Positions 1 through 6,999 of a DNA stretch of 20,963 nucleotides are shown piece by piece (positions within the stretch are counted from its first letter, which is position 1; every line of letters begins with the position of its first letter). The notes beneath the pieces were generated by a model, which searched no databases, was not told the DNA's origin, and worked only from the letters and a program-made list of their open reading frames with translations. The stretch spans positions 1-20,963 of the forward strand of contig JADHWR010000015.1 in NCBI GenBank assembly GCA_016783355.1, given 5' to 3'. This stretch comes from Candidatus Omnitrophota bacterium (lineage in GTDB: Bacteria; Omnitrophota; Gorgyraeia; Gygaellales; JAHJCI01). Made by a program: the position numbers and the translations under genes.

Positions 1-1090
1 GTTCGCTTTTAGCAAATTCGCTTTTTCTATAATTAAGCCCTGCTAACTGCCGCAGTCCTTCTTTGCCAAAAAGGCTTAAAAAAATGACTGCTCTTAAAGC
101 GCACAATGCCTCGTTAGTGCAAATATTTGATTTTGCCTTCTCTCGACGAATATGCTGCTCACGCACCTGAAGCGTAAGAACAAAACCAGCCCGGCCCTCT
201 CTATCACAAGTTAGCCCTGCAATTCTTCCTGGTAGATTACGGATATACTCTCTTTTTGTTGCCATAAATCCTAAATAAGGGCCGCCAAAGGAAAGCGGTA
301 TTCCTAAACTCTGGCCCTCGCCAACAACTATATCTGCATCCATTTCACCGGGGCTCTTTAAGATACCCAGGGAAACGGGATAAACTGACTCAATGGCTAA
401 AGCACCAAATTTATGCACACGGCTAATTATGTCTGAATGGTCGTCAATTACGCCAAAGAAATTGGGATTCTGTAAGATAACCGCTGCTGTTTTATGATCT
501 AAGTATTTATAAATCTCCTCCCGGCTGCTTTGGCGCGACGAGACAGGTATCTGGAGGAACTCAATAGGTAAATTAGAGGTATAAGTACGTAACATTGTTC
601 TGTAAATCGGATTTATGCCGCCGTCGATGATAATCTTATTCCTGTCTGTAATACGCAATGCCATCATTGCTGCCTCAAAAAGCGCACTACCCCCATCATA
701 TAAAGAGGCATTTGCTACATCCATCTGCGTAAGCATAGAGATGGTTGTTTGATATTCGTATATTGCCTGCAAAATACCCTGGGAGCATTCTGGCTGATAC
801 GGGGTATATGCGGTGAGGAATTCCGAGCGGCCTGCCAATGCATCAATAGAAGCAGGTATGTAATGGTCGTAAAAACCACAACCAACAAAGTTTATCAGGT
901 TGGTTGCGTTTTTGAGAGCGAGTTTCTTAAAATGCTGACTTACCTCAAATTCAGATTTTGCTTCTGGTAGATTAAAAGACTTTGGTCTTAGCTGCTCATC
1001 AATATCCTCAAAAAGTTCATCAAGCGAAGAAACCCCAATTGCCTTGAGCATCTGTTGCTTTTCTTTTTCTGTATGAGGAATATAACTCAT
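1..1090 (-). CDS. gcvPA: Glycine dehydrogenase (decarboxylating) subunit 1, partial (C-terminus beyond the left edge)
   Basis: Reading leftward from the ATG at 1090-1088, the frame stays open to base 1 and gives about 363 residues beginning MSYIPHTEKEKQQMLKAIGV. It contains stretches typical of the N-terminal half of the P-protein: GCGFYDHYIPASI, YTPYQPECSQG, YEYQTTISMLTQMDVANASLYDG read in pieces, and SFGGPYLGF near the end. In two-subunit glycine decarboxylases GcvPA pairs with GcvPB, which carries the PLP lysine; the complex decarboxylates glycine and passes the aminomethyl group to lipoyl-GcvH. Full-length GcvPA is about 440-450 residues, so roughly 80 are missing off the edge. The start codon overlaps the gcvH stop as ATGA and no Shine-Dalgarno is visible, so translation is probably coupled to gcvH. 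The next gene leftward is expected to be gcvPB. Confidence 0.95.
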   Translation of the reverse strand, partial: MSYIPHTEKEKQQMLKAIGVSSLDELFEDIDEQLRPKSFNLPEAKSEFEVSQHFKKLALKNATNLINFVGCGFYDHYIPASIDALAGRSEFLTAYTPYQPECSQGILQAIYEYQTTISMLTQMDVANASLYDGGSALFEAAMMALRITDRNKIIIDGGINPIYRTMLRTYTSNLPIEFLQIPVSSRQSSREEIYKYLDHKTAAVILQNPNFFGVIDDHSDIISRVHKFGALAIESVYPVSLGILKSPGEMDADIVVGEGQSLGIPLSFGGPYLGFMATKREYIRNLPGRIAGLTCDREGRAGFVLTLQVREQHIRREKAKSNICTNEALCALRAVIFLSLFGKEGLRQLAGLNYRKSEFAKSE

Positions 1091-1476
1091 TTTTCTTTTT
1101 CTTTGAGATATTGCTTATATTGGGCAGCAGTCATTAAATTAGCCTTCTCGCTCTGAGCATCAATATTTATTGCAACAAACCATGCCTTTTCATAGGGCGA
1201 TTGATTGACAATTTCCGGCGTATTTTGAAGCTGCTCGTTTATCTTTATTACCTCTCCTGACATCGGAGCAAAGACATCAGAAGCAACCTTTACTGATTCG
1301 ATTGTAGCAAATTGCTCAAGTTGTTTTATTTTTGCCGCAATCTTTGGCAACTCGACAAATGTAATATCGCCTAATGAGCTTTGTGCATGGTCGGTAATCC
1401 CGATTGTCCCAACCTTTCCCTCTATCCTTATCCACTCATGGTCTTTTGTATATAATAAATCTTCTGGCACATTCAT
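1087..1476 (-). CDS. gcvH: Glycine cleavage system H protein (lipoyl carrier)
   Basis: The product has 129 residues, the usual GcvH size, and starts MNVPEDLLYTKDHEWIRIEG, the typical N-terminus of the family. The lipoyl domain carries the lipoylation site in the motif ESVKVASDVFAPMSGEV, with the modified lysine at about residue 63. GcvH shuttles the aminomethyl group from the P-protein (GcvPA/PB) to the T-protein (GcvT). The gene lies between gcvT and gcvPA in the same direction; its TGA overlaps the gcvPA ATG by 4 bp. It is separated from gcvT by 141 bp that hold a structured repeat (1485-1612). The purine-rich GAAGGGGG about 5 nt before the ATG is the likely ribosome binding site and abuts that repeat. 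The C-terminus is lysine/glutamate-rich (KEKEK). Confidence 0.96.
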   Translation of the reverse strand: MNVPEDLLYTKDHEWIRIEGKVGTIGITDHAQSSLGDITFVELPKIAAKIKQLEQFATIESVKVASDVFAPMSGEVIKINEQLQNTPEIVNQSPYEKAWFVAINIDAQSEKANLMTAAQYKQYLKEKEK

Positions 1477-1484
1477 TTTTCCCC

Positions 1485-1612
1485 CTTCAATGAGACCACA
1501 ATTTATGGAACGAAGTGAACATAAATTGTATGGTCGAATTGATCCCGCCGAATGCTCTAAAATTATCCCCTGCGGGGAGAATTTTAGAGCATCTTATGAG
1601 GCGGGATATGTA
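1485..1612 (-). repeat. Structured intergenic repeat, copy 1 (diverged)
   Basis: Between gcvT and gcvH. Three paired regions are visible. Hairpin A has arms GACCACAATTTATG (1494-1507) and 1520-1535, with a 2-nt bulge. A closing stem ATCCCGCC (1542-1549) pairs with GGCGGGAT (1600-1607). An enclosed hairpin B pairs ATGCTCTAAAATT (1552-1564) with its exact complement at 1580-1592 and is topped by CCCC-TGC-GGGG (1567-1577). Order and spacing match the copies at 10474-10651 and 14739-14864, including the shared strings TCAATGAG, CGAATTGAT, TAAAATTAT and GAGAATTTTA, but the stem sequences differ while pairing is kept. The side facing gcvH ends at its Shine-Dalgarno. There is no U-run after the hairpins, so it does not look like an intrinsic terminator. 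Confidence 0.8.
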
Positions 1613-1617
1613 GATTA

Positions 1618-2715
1618 TTATAGTAATCTCAATGAGCCGTTTTTATAAAAAGGCTTCTCGACGATTATTCCAGAAATACTAATCTGCGTGTCTTTTTCTT
1701 TTAAGACAATACCCCTGCCTAAATCTGCAAAATCCGGACTGGCAAAACCCATGCCTATGCCACAAGAAAGGCTAGGAGCAAATGTTCCGCTTGTCACATA
1801 ACCAATCTCTTTGCCATCAGTATATATTTTATAATTGTGCCGGGGACTGCGCCGAGAGACAGTCATAAAATATATCCGCTCTTTTACCAGTCCCTTTTCT
1901 TTCTGTTTCAATAAGGCATCCCGGCCAATAAAATCCTTATTAAAATCAACGAATTTCTCCAAGCCGGCTTCCTGTGGTGTAACAGTCTGATCAATATCCT
2001 CTCCGTAAAGGCTGTAGCCCATCTCCATCCTTAATGTATCCCGCGCACCTAAGCCTGCGGGTTTGAGCCTTTTATCTTTTAAGAGTAGAGCCCAAAGTTG
2101 CCCAATCTTTTCATTGCTTAAAAATATTTCATATCCCAACTCACCAGTATAACCTGTGCGGCTGATAATGTTTTTTTCGCCCAGGATATCAAAATAATCA
2201 AAGTGATAATATTTAAGGCGAAAGATATCTTTCGTAATTAAATCGCAAAGGATATCACAAGAACACGGACCCTGGATGTCTATCTTCCCTAAAGAATCTG
2301 AAAGATTTTGGCATATTGCGGTTTTTGCTAAATTCTTCCTGATATGCTCCTCGTCCTTCTCAATCCTTGCTGCATTTACCACTAATATAAATTTATCGGC
2401 ACTAATTTTATAGACCAATAAATCGTCAATTACACCGCCATTTTCATTGAGCATAGAGCAGTAACGGCAGGAGTAAACTTTTATCTTATTTAAATTAACA
2501 GTAAGGATATTTTCTAAATTTGTCTGCGTGGGACTGCCACTGATAAAGATTTCGCCCATATGGCAGGTATCAAAGATAGAGGCATTTTTTCTTGTGCATT
2601 TATGCTCAGCAAGAATCCCGCTGTACTGAATTGGCATCATCCAGCCTGAAAACGGAAGCATCCTCGCATCTAATCTCTTGTGTTCCTCGTATAATGGAGT
2701 TTGTTTTAATTCCAT
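1618..2715 (-). CDS. gcvT: Aminomethyltransferase (glycine cleavage system T protein)
   Basis: With the start at 2715 the protein begins MELKQTPLYEEHKRLDARML and has 365 residues, the normal T-protein length. An in-frame start 19 codons upstream (2772) would lie inside lgt and add a tail not typical of the family, so the inner ATG is preferred; GAAGAAG lies just before it. Diagnostic stretches include the folate/aminomethyl-site region NGGVIDDLLVYKI, SRTGYTGELGYEI, and GARDTLRMEMGYSLYG followed by GLEKFVDF. The enzyme takes the aminomethyl group from lipoyl-GcvH, releases ammonia and transfers the one-carbon unit to tetrahydrofolate. The first 10 bp overlap the end of lgt, so the gene is translated from the same message; gcvH and gcvPA follow. 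Confidence 0.96.
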   Translation of the reverse strand: MELKQTPLYEEHKRLDARMLPFSGWMMPIQYSGILAEHKCTRKNASIFDTCHMGEIFISGSPTQTNLENILTVNLNKIKVYSCRYCSMLNENGGVIDDLLVYKISADKFILVVNAARIEKDEEHIRKNLAKTAICQNLSDSLGKIDIQGPCSCDILCDLITKDIFRLKYYHFDYFDILGEKNIISRTGYTGELGYEIFLSNEKIGQLWALLLKDKRLKPAGLGARDTLRMEMGYSLYGEDIDQTVTPQEAGLEKFVDFNKDFIGRDALLKQKEKGLVKERIYFMTVSRRSPRHNYKIYTDGKEIGYVTSGTFAPSLSCGIGMGFASPDFADLGRGIVLKEKDTQISISGIIVEKPFYKNGSLRLL

Positions 2716-3548
2716 GATTTCTTCTTCAAGGCAAAAACCATAATCACGCCAGATAATGCCATAAAAAAGCAAAGCACCTGGCCCATAGTAAAAGGACCGA
2801 CAATAAAACCCAAGTGCGCGTCAGGATCACGCACAAATTCAACGAGAAAACGCAGGAGACCGTAACCGATAAGATACAAGAAAAAAACAAATCCGCTAAA
2901 AGCCTTCTTTTTACGCACAGACCAAAGAATAATAAAAAGAACTATTCCTTCAAAGAAAGCCTCATATAATTGTGAAGGATGCCGCAGGAGACCTGTTTTA
3001 TCAGTGGGGAAATACATTCCCAGAGCAAAATCTGTTACTCTGCCATAAAGCTCGCTATTAATAAAATTACCGATTCTTCCAAAGGTATAACCTAAAGGAA
3101 TACAGGGTATGAGAAAATCAGCAAAATCCAAGAATCTAATCTTATGCAGCTTGCAAAAGAAAAATGTTACTAAAATTAAACTGAGTAAGCCTCCATGATA
3201 AGACATTCCATAAATACCTGTGTAGTGCAAACCACCATCTACGCTGAAGGGTAGAATTATCTCTAAGGGATGGGCAATGTAATACTTGAGATTATAAAAT
3301 AAAACATAGCCTATTCTTCCGCCTAATAAAACCCCAAAAAATATTGCCCAGATAAAATATTTATTGATTAGTTCCCAAGAATAGTCTGTCTTTTCCGTTT
3401 TTAGGCGATATTTTATAAGAAGATAAGTAACTAAAAAAGCGATTACATATCCCAAGCCATAATAATGTATGCGCAGCGGTCCAATCTGGATTAATACCGG
3501 ATTTAAATGTTCGGGAATATGCTGCCACCATACAAGGAAACCATGCAT
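2706..3548 (-). CDS. lgt: Prolipoprotein diacylglyceryl transferase
   Basis: 280 residues with several membrane segments. The family signature GRIGNFINSELYG is at residues 157-169, and the catalytic-region motif GMSYHGG is at 114-120, with the histidine matching the conserved His of Lgt. The enzyme moves diacylglycerol from phosphatidylglycerol to the lipobox cysteine of lipoprotein precursors in the inner membrane. Clients in this window would include the CsgG-like protein and the nuclease lipoprotein, both with clear lipoboxes. The start at 3548 is preceded by AAGGGAG with an 11-nt spacing. The gene ends 10 bp inside gcvT, so it is the first gene of an apparent lgt-gcvT-gcvH-gcvPA unit. Upstream is a structured region (3580-3725) with its own candidate promoter. 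Confidence 0.96.
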   Translation of the reverse strand: MHGFLVWWQHIPEHLNPVLIQIGPLRIHYYGLGYVIAFLVTYLLIKYRLKTEKTDYSWELINKYFIWAIFFGVLLGGRIGYVLFYNLKYYIAHPLEIILPFSVDGGLHYTGIYGMSYHGGLLSLILVTFFFCKLHKIRFLDFADFLIPCIPLGYTFGRIGNFINSELYGRVTDFALGMYFPTDKTGLLRHPSQLYEAFFEGIVLFIILWSVRKKKAFSGFVFFLYLIGYGLLRFLVEFVRDPDAHLGFIVGPFTMGQVLCFFMALSGVIMVFALKKKSWN

Positions 3549-3579
3549 AAAAAGTTTCTCCCTTAGGGACGGTTGTCCT

Positions 3580-3725
3580 TTATAAGCGGGTTCTGTCTTC
3601 GGCAGAGCCCAAAATTGTCCTCGCTCAAGGGGAAGCCTCTATAGGGTATAATTCGCTGCGGGCCCCGTACCGTACGGTACGAGGCGGGCTATTCTGGGCC
3701 GCCCACTGCCTCGCCACCCGCTTGT
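3580..3725 (-). ncRNA. Candidate structured RNA or lgt leader, family not recognised
   Basis: Read on the minus strand, the 236-bp gap between the EF-Tu-like gene and lgt folds into one long interrupted hairpin. AAGCGGGT (3723-3716) pairs with ACCCGCTT (3591-3584). GGCAG (3710-3706) pairs with CTGCC (3605-3601). GCCCAGAAT (3699-3691) pairs with ATTTTGGGC (3615-3607). CCTCG (3684-3680) pairs with CGAGG (3623-3619). The apex holds the 16-bp perfect palindrome CGTACCGTACGGTACG (3666-3681), which partly overlaps the CCTCG strand, so the two pairings may compete. The one non-Watson-Crick pair in the third stem is G-U on the minus strand but A-C on the plus strand, which favours minus transcription. 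A promoter at 3730-3758 would start the RNA almost exactly at the closing stem. It could be an independent small RNA (6S-like in general shape) or the 5' leader of lgt. No intrinsic terminator is evident. Confidence 0.5.
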
Positions 3726-3729
3726 CCAC

Positions 3730-3758
3730 CTTATTTCAGAGGAGCCGCTTGTTGTCAA
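3730..3758 (-). promoter_or_regulatory. Candidate sigma70-type promoter for the structured RNA / lgt
   Basis: On the minus strand a perfect -35 TTGACA (complement of 3753-3758) is followed by a 17-bp spacer and AATAAG (complement of 3730-3735), which matches the -10 consensus at four of six positions. The predicted start, about 7 nt downstream near 3723, coincides with the first base pair of the long hairpin, which supports both calls. The -10 is weak. Confidence 0.5.
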
Positions 3759-3784
3759 ATGTGGAGACCTGAGCCCCTATTTCA

Positions 3785-4039
3785 TTAAGAAATAACCTTG
3801 CAGACCTTATCGTTCGGATGAACCTTCTGTTGAACCTTTATTCCAATTACATCCCCTGCTTTTGCCTCAGCAACATCCTGATGTTCAATCTGCATTGATT
3901 CAATAGCTTGTGTAAAATCCTCAGAATGCCCCTTGACGTGAATAGAATCGCCTACTTTTAGAGAATCGGAAAGCTGAACTATTCCGACGTTGACATGCCC
4001 ATAATAATGGGTAACCACACCAACTTCCTTCTCTTCCAT
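3785..4039 (-). CDS. EF-Tu domain-2-like small protein (translation elongation factor-like)
   Basis: 84 residues starting MEEKEVGVVTHYYGHVNVG. The pattern (GVVTHYYGHVNVGIVQL, LKVGDSIHVKGHSEDFTQ, IESMQIEHQDVAEAKAGDVIGIKV) is that of the beta-barrel second domain of translational GTPases such as EF-Tu, here standing alone without a GTPase domain. Such single-domain proteins are often labelled translation elongation factor-like; their role is not established. Its Shine-Dalgarno AGGAGG starts right after the stop codon of the 27-residue microprotein upstream (TGA-AGGAGG-TGTAGT-ATG), so the two are probably co-translated from one message. Length and strong RBS make this a confident gene. Confidence 0.85.
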   Translation of the reverse strand: MEEKEVGVVTHYYGHVNVGIVQLSDSLKVGDSIHVKGHSEDFTQAIESMQIEHQDVAEAKAGDVIGIKVQQKVHPNDKVCKVIS

Positions 4040-4051
4040 ACTACACCTCCT

Positions 4052-4135
4052 TCAATGGCCGAGACACGGCTTCTTGCCTTTATTTGCTTTTTTTGAACGC
4101 CAGTTAAGTTTGCCTCGACGTTTACGCTTACCCAT
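4052..4135 (-). CDS. 27-residue highly basic microprotein
   Basis: A short open frame starts ATG at 4135-4133 and stops TGA at 4054-4052. The product starts MGKRKRRGKLNW and contains KKANKGKKP before ending CLGH; 12 of 27 residues are lysine or arginine. An exact AGGAGG sits 5 nt before the ATG, and the stop is immediately followed by the Shine-Dalgarno of the EF-Tu-like gene, so it is tightly packed between two real genes. The composition and glycine/asparagine-rich turns recall very small ribosome-associated proteins such as bS31 (THX), but I do not recognise a family with certainty. RNA or ribosome binding is an inference from charge and from its translation-factor-like neighbour. Confidence 0.7.
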   Translation of the reverse strand: MGKRKRRGKLNWRSKKANKGKKPCLGH

Positions 4136-4150
4136 TCAGACCTCCTTCTA

Positions 4151-4819
4151 CTATCTAGACTTTATTGCCAGGAGCCGAATAAAATCTGCACAATCCTCAA
4201 TTTTATCAGCAACGCTTTCCATTGAATCAGTTAATTCATAAACCAAAAGTAAAATAGGGAAGGGAAGGGATGAATGAATAATTGCCTCAATTGTTACCCT
4301 CTTTTGCTCATCTGCCTTCTCTTCCAATTCCTCAACACTGATACAATCACTGAGGACCTTTTTTATATCATTATTGCTTAAAGAATAGGCAGCATCCTTT
4401 AATCTCTCCATAGCTATACTTAAAATCTTTGCTGTTTCGATGAGTTTGCCGGAAATGCCCTGCGCAAGAGACACCTCTAAGAAATCCAATAATCTTCCTG
4501 CGCCATTAGCATAATCAGCAATCGCATCCAGCGATTTGGTAAAATGCATTAAGTCTTCTCTGTCCGGAGGCGTAATCATACCTTCTGTAAGAGTATCCAT
4601 TATCTCTCGCCGAAGTAAATCTGCCTCATGCTCTGATATTTTTAGCTTCTGAATATTCTCACTCTTCGCCACAAGATCTGAACGCACAAAAGCAGCGATT
4701 GCCTTACCTAAACCAACTACAGTTTCATATACTCTATCAATCTGTTCCTTAACCTTATCGAATACTATCTTTTCCTGTTCTCTGCCTAACCAACCAAGGA
4801 TATTTCTTGTTTCTTGCAT
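4151..4819 (-). CDS. DUF47 / PhoU-like Pit accessory protein
   Basis: 222 residues, mostly helical by composition, with PhoU-like acidic/amphipathic repeats such as KISEHEADLLRREIMDTL in the first half and VEELEEKADEQKRVTIEAI in the second. This is the usual size and pattern of the DUF47 (TIGR00153) family, whose genes lie next to Pit-type phosphate transporters; members are thought to modulate transport, possibly through bound metal ions held by the Glu/Asp motifs. Here it lies directly downstream of the Pit gene, 36 bp away, with a perfect hairpin in the gap (4835-4859) and AGGAGG before the ATG. Membrane segments are not evident, consistent with a cytosolic partner. Confidence 0.9.
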   Translation of the reverse strand: MQETRNILGWLGREQEKIVFDKVKEQIDRVYETVVGLGKAIAAFVRSDLVAKSENIQKLKISEHEADLLRREIMDTLTEGMITPPDREDLMHFTKSLDAIADYANGAGRLLDFLEVSLAQGISGKLIETAKILSIAMERLKDAAYSLSNNDIKKVLSDCISVEELEEKADEQKRVTIEAIIHSSLPFPILLLVYELTDSMESVADKIEDCADFIRLLAIKSR

Positions 4820-4834
4820 TTGTCGCCTCCTTTA

Positions 4835-4859
4835 ATGAAGACATAACTTATGTCTTCAT
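4835..4859 (-). repeat. Perfect intercistronic hairpin between the Pit gene and the DUF47 gene
   Basis: A 25-bp near-palindrome, ATGAAGACATAA plus one base plus TTATGTCTTCAT, with no mismatch. It contains the Pit stop codon (4856-4858) in one arm and ends just before the AGGAGG of the DUF47 gene. No U-run follows, so termination is unlikely. It could tune relative expression of the transporter and its partner or stabilise the upstream message. Confidence 0.7.
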
Positions 4860-5824
4860 CTGACCCACCATATTATCTTCATTATTATAAACGAAATAAG
4901 GCCGCTGGTAAAGGGGGTTAATGACCAGGCAATAACCATATCCCTGATTATCTTTCTATTTAGTGCCTTGATACCCCGTGCCAGACCCACGCCAATAATT
5001 GCTCCGACCATAGAATGAGATGTTGATACAGGAATACCTAAATGAGTATAAATCTGGACATTTAAAGCAGTAGCCACCTCGGCAACAAAGGTCATTACCG
5101 GCGACATTCGCGTAATTCTAAATCCTACAGTCTCAATGACCTTATAGCCCCAGGTAGTCACACCAAGCACAATTGCCCCTCCCCCAATCACGGCTGCCCA
5201 AAAGGTAGAAAAGATGCCTGAGCCAACCATTATTCCTGTAACATTGGCAACATCATTTGCTCCCCAGGTAAACGCCAAATAAATACTACTCAGAATAAGA
5301 AGCCAATGACTTACTTGGCGTTCAAATCTTCGCGGCACCAGGTTAAAATAGACCCTTCTTATAAAGGGATAGATTAAAAAGGCTAACAGCCCTGACCCAA
5401 AAGGAGTAAGGATCCAGGACAAGAATATCTCTCCAATTTTACTCCAGTATATTGGTGCAAAAATTGCCAACCCCGCCCCTGCTACTGCTCCCACAATTGA
5501 ATGGGATGTTGAAACAGGAATCTTTCGATATGTCGCCAGAAGAACCCATAATCCTGCTCCCATGCAAGCAGCTAAAGCAACCAACATAGAAACCTCAGGG
5601 TTTAATTTATCCAAAGGAACTACGCCTTTACCCACTGTCTTGATCACTTTTGAACCAAGAAGAATTGCACCTAAGAACGAGAAGACACAAGTAATGATTA
5701 TGCCCTCTTTGAGGGTTATCCGGCGACTACCAATATCAGCGCCAACACAATTTGCGGCATCATTGGCGCCAATATTCCAACCCATAAATATCCCTGCCGC
5801 AATAATCAAAAGAATAATGGTCAT
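4856..5824 (-). CDS. pit: Inorganic phosphate transporter, PiT family
   Basis: 322 residues, almost entirely membrane-embedded. The two inverted family signatures are clear: GANDAANCVGADIGSR at residues 19-34 and WGANDVANVTGIMVGSG at 187-203, each followed later by a PVSTSHSxVGA motif (about 103-113 and about 265-275). These mark the paired halves of PiT carriers, which import phosphate (as a metal complex or with a cation) through the inner membrane. The length fits the compact bacterial PiT type. The start codon overlaps the antiporter stop by one base (TAATG), and the DUF47 gene follows downstream, the standard partner. Confidence 0.95.
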   Translation of the reverse strand: MTIILLIIAAGIFMGWNIGANDAANCVGADIGSRRITLKEGIIITCVFSFLGAILLGSKVIKTVGKGVVPLDKLNPEVSMLVALAACMGAGLWVLLATYRKIPVSTSHSIVGAVAGAGLAIFAPIYWSKIGEIFLSWILTPFGSGLLAFLIYPFIRRVYFNLVPRRFERQVSHWLLILSSIYLAFTWGANDVANVTGIMVGSGIFSTFWAAVIGGGAIVLGVTTWGYKVIETVGFRITRMSPVMTFVAEVATALNVQIYTHLGIPVSTSHSMVGAIIGVGLARGIKALNRKIIRDMVIAWSLTPFTSGLISFIIMKIIWWVR

Positions 5825-6999
5825 TAACTAATCTCTCCTGCCTTCTCTATCGCTATCTTTGTGCATATTGGGCCGACTAACTCATAGATAACGGTCGTGG
5901 CAACAATGGTTGTAAAGATTAACCCTCCCACAAGAGGAAAATCGCTCTTCGCAATAAGAGCACAACCCAGCGCCACACCTGCCTGAGGAATAAGACCAAA
6001 ACCCAAATATCTCCTTATCTTATGGGAGACTTTGGCAATCGTGCCACCCAAATAAGCTCCACCAATTTTACCAAATATGCGAAAGACCAGATAAATAATA
6101 CCGATAAAACCAATATTTTTGAGTAAAGGTAGTTCCAAATTTGCCCCTGCTAAAACAAAAAAGAGAAGATATAAAGGAGGGTCGATTGCCTTTATCGCGT
6201 CAAAAAAATTCAGATTTGTTCTTTTAAGATTAATCAAGCTTGCCCCTAAGGACATACAGGCTAAAAGAACAGAAAAATGCATTAATATGCTTAATCCGAT
6301 TGTAAAAAATATAAATCCCAGGCTATAAATAAGTAGTTCTGTTTGTGTGCGGATATACTTAGAAAAATAAGAGGCGAGCAACCCGATCAACCAACCGATA
6401 ATAAATGCGCCCCCTATTTGCAATATAGAATTTATGATAATCTTAAAAATAAAGAGGTTGCTACTTATGTGTGCAGCCATTGCCTTAGCGAGAGCAAGAG
6501 ACAAGGCAAAGATAATCAGACACCACGCATCATCTATCGCCACAACACCCAAAAGAATATCTGCAAATCTCCCCTTTGCCCTGGTTTCCCTAAGCACCAT
6601 TACCGTCGCTGCCGGCGCGGTAGCTGATGATATTGCCCCAAACAATAAAGATAAATAGAAAGGCTTTCTTAAGATAAGAAAAAAGACTAATGTTACCAGA
6701 ATCCATGCGCCTGCTGCCTCAAATAGCGAAATCCAGATTACCGGTTTACCAATACGGCGTAAATTCTCGCGGGAAAAGTTTTGACCGATACTAAAAGCGA
6801 TTAAGCCTAAAACAATATTGGAAACAAATCCTGAGGAAGCAATTATCTCCCCAGAGACGAGATTAAAAAGGCAGGGTCCAATAATAATTCCTAATAAAAG
6901 ATACGCAGTTACAGAAGGAAATTTTATCTTATTAATTATTCGGCTAAATATAAAGCCGAAAAGTAATATCAGGCCGAGACTAAGGATTGTATTATTCAT
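5824..6999 (-). CDS. CPA2-family cation/proton antiporter (Na+/H+ exchanger type)
   Basis: 391 residues with about a dozen hydrophobic segments. The N-terminal pattern PSVTAYLLLGIIIGP and NIVLGLIAFSIGQNF is typical of the CPA2 (KefB/NapA-like) superfamily. SSATAPAATVMVL at residues 124-136 matches the unwound-helix region, and AIDDAWCLI at 154-162 holds a double aspartate (156-157), as in electrogenic Na+/H+ antiporters such as NapA; KefB/KefC have a different pair there. No C-terminal RCK/TrkA domain is present. The gene overlaps the upstream CBS gene by 4 bp (ATGA) and the Pit gene by 1 bp, so all three are translated from one message. Substrate (Na+ versus K+) is not certain. Confidence 0.92.
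   Translation of the reverse strand: MNNTILSLGLILLFGFIFSRIINKIKFPSVTAYLLLGIIIGPCLFNLVSGEIIASSGFVSNIVLGLIAFSIGQNFSRENLRRIGKPVIWISLFEAAGAWILVTLVFFLILRKPFYLSLLFGAISSATAPAATVMVLRETRAKGRFADILLGVVAIDDAWCLIIFALSLALAKAMAAHISSNLFIFKIIINSILQIGGAFIIGWLIGLLASYFSKYIRTQTELLIYSLGFIFFTIGLSILMHFSVLLACMSLGASLINLKRTNLNFFDAIKAIDPPLYLLFFVLAGANLELPLLKNIGFIGIIYLVFRIFGKIGGAYLGGTIAKVSHKIRRYLGFGLIPQAGVALGCALIAKSDFPLVGGLIFTTIVATTVIYELVGPICTKIAIEKAGEIS

Noticed and set aside
749..970. Plus-strand 73-residue frame
   Set aside because: Lies opposite the gcvPA coding sequence, which is open across the whole stretch and strongly family-like.
2716..2772. Upstream start for gcvT giving 19 extra residues
   Set aside because: The extension lies inside lgt, is not like GcvT N-termini, and the inner ATG gives the standard MELKQTPLYE start.
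3549..3784. RNase P RNA (rnpB), suggested by GACAGAACCCGCTTAT on the minus strand
   Set aside because: The conserved 5' core (GAGGAAAGTCC-type) and the rest of the P4 partner are absent, and the space is too short for a normal bacterial RNase P RNA.
3549..3784. Glycine riboswitch ahead of the lgt-gcv operon
   Set aside because: No tandem glycine aptamer core is visible, and the region lies before lgt rather than directly before gcvT.
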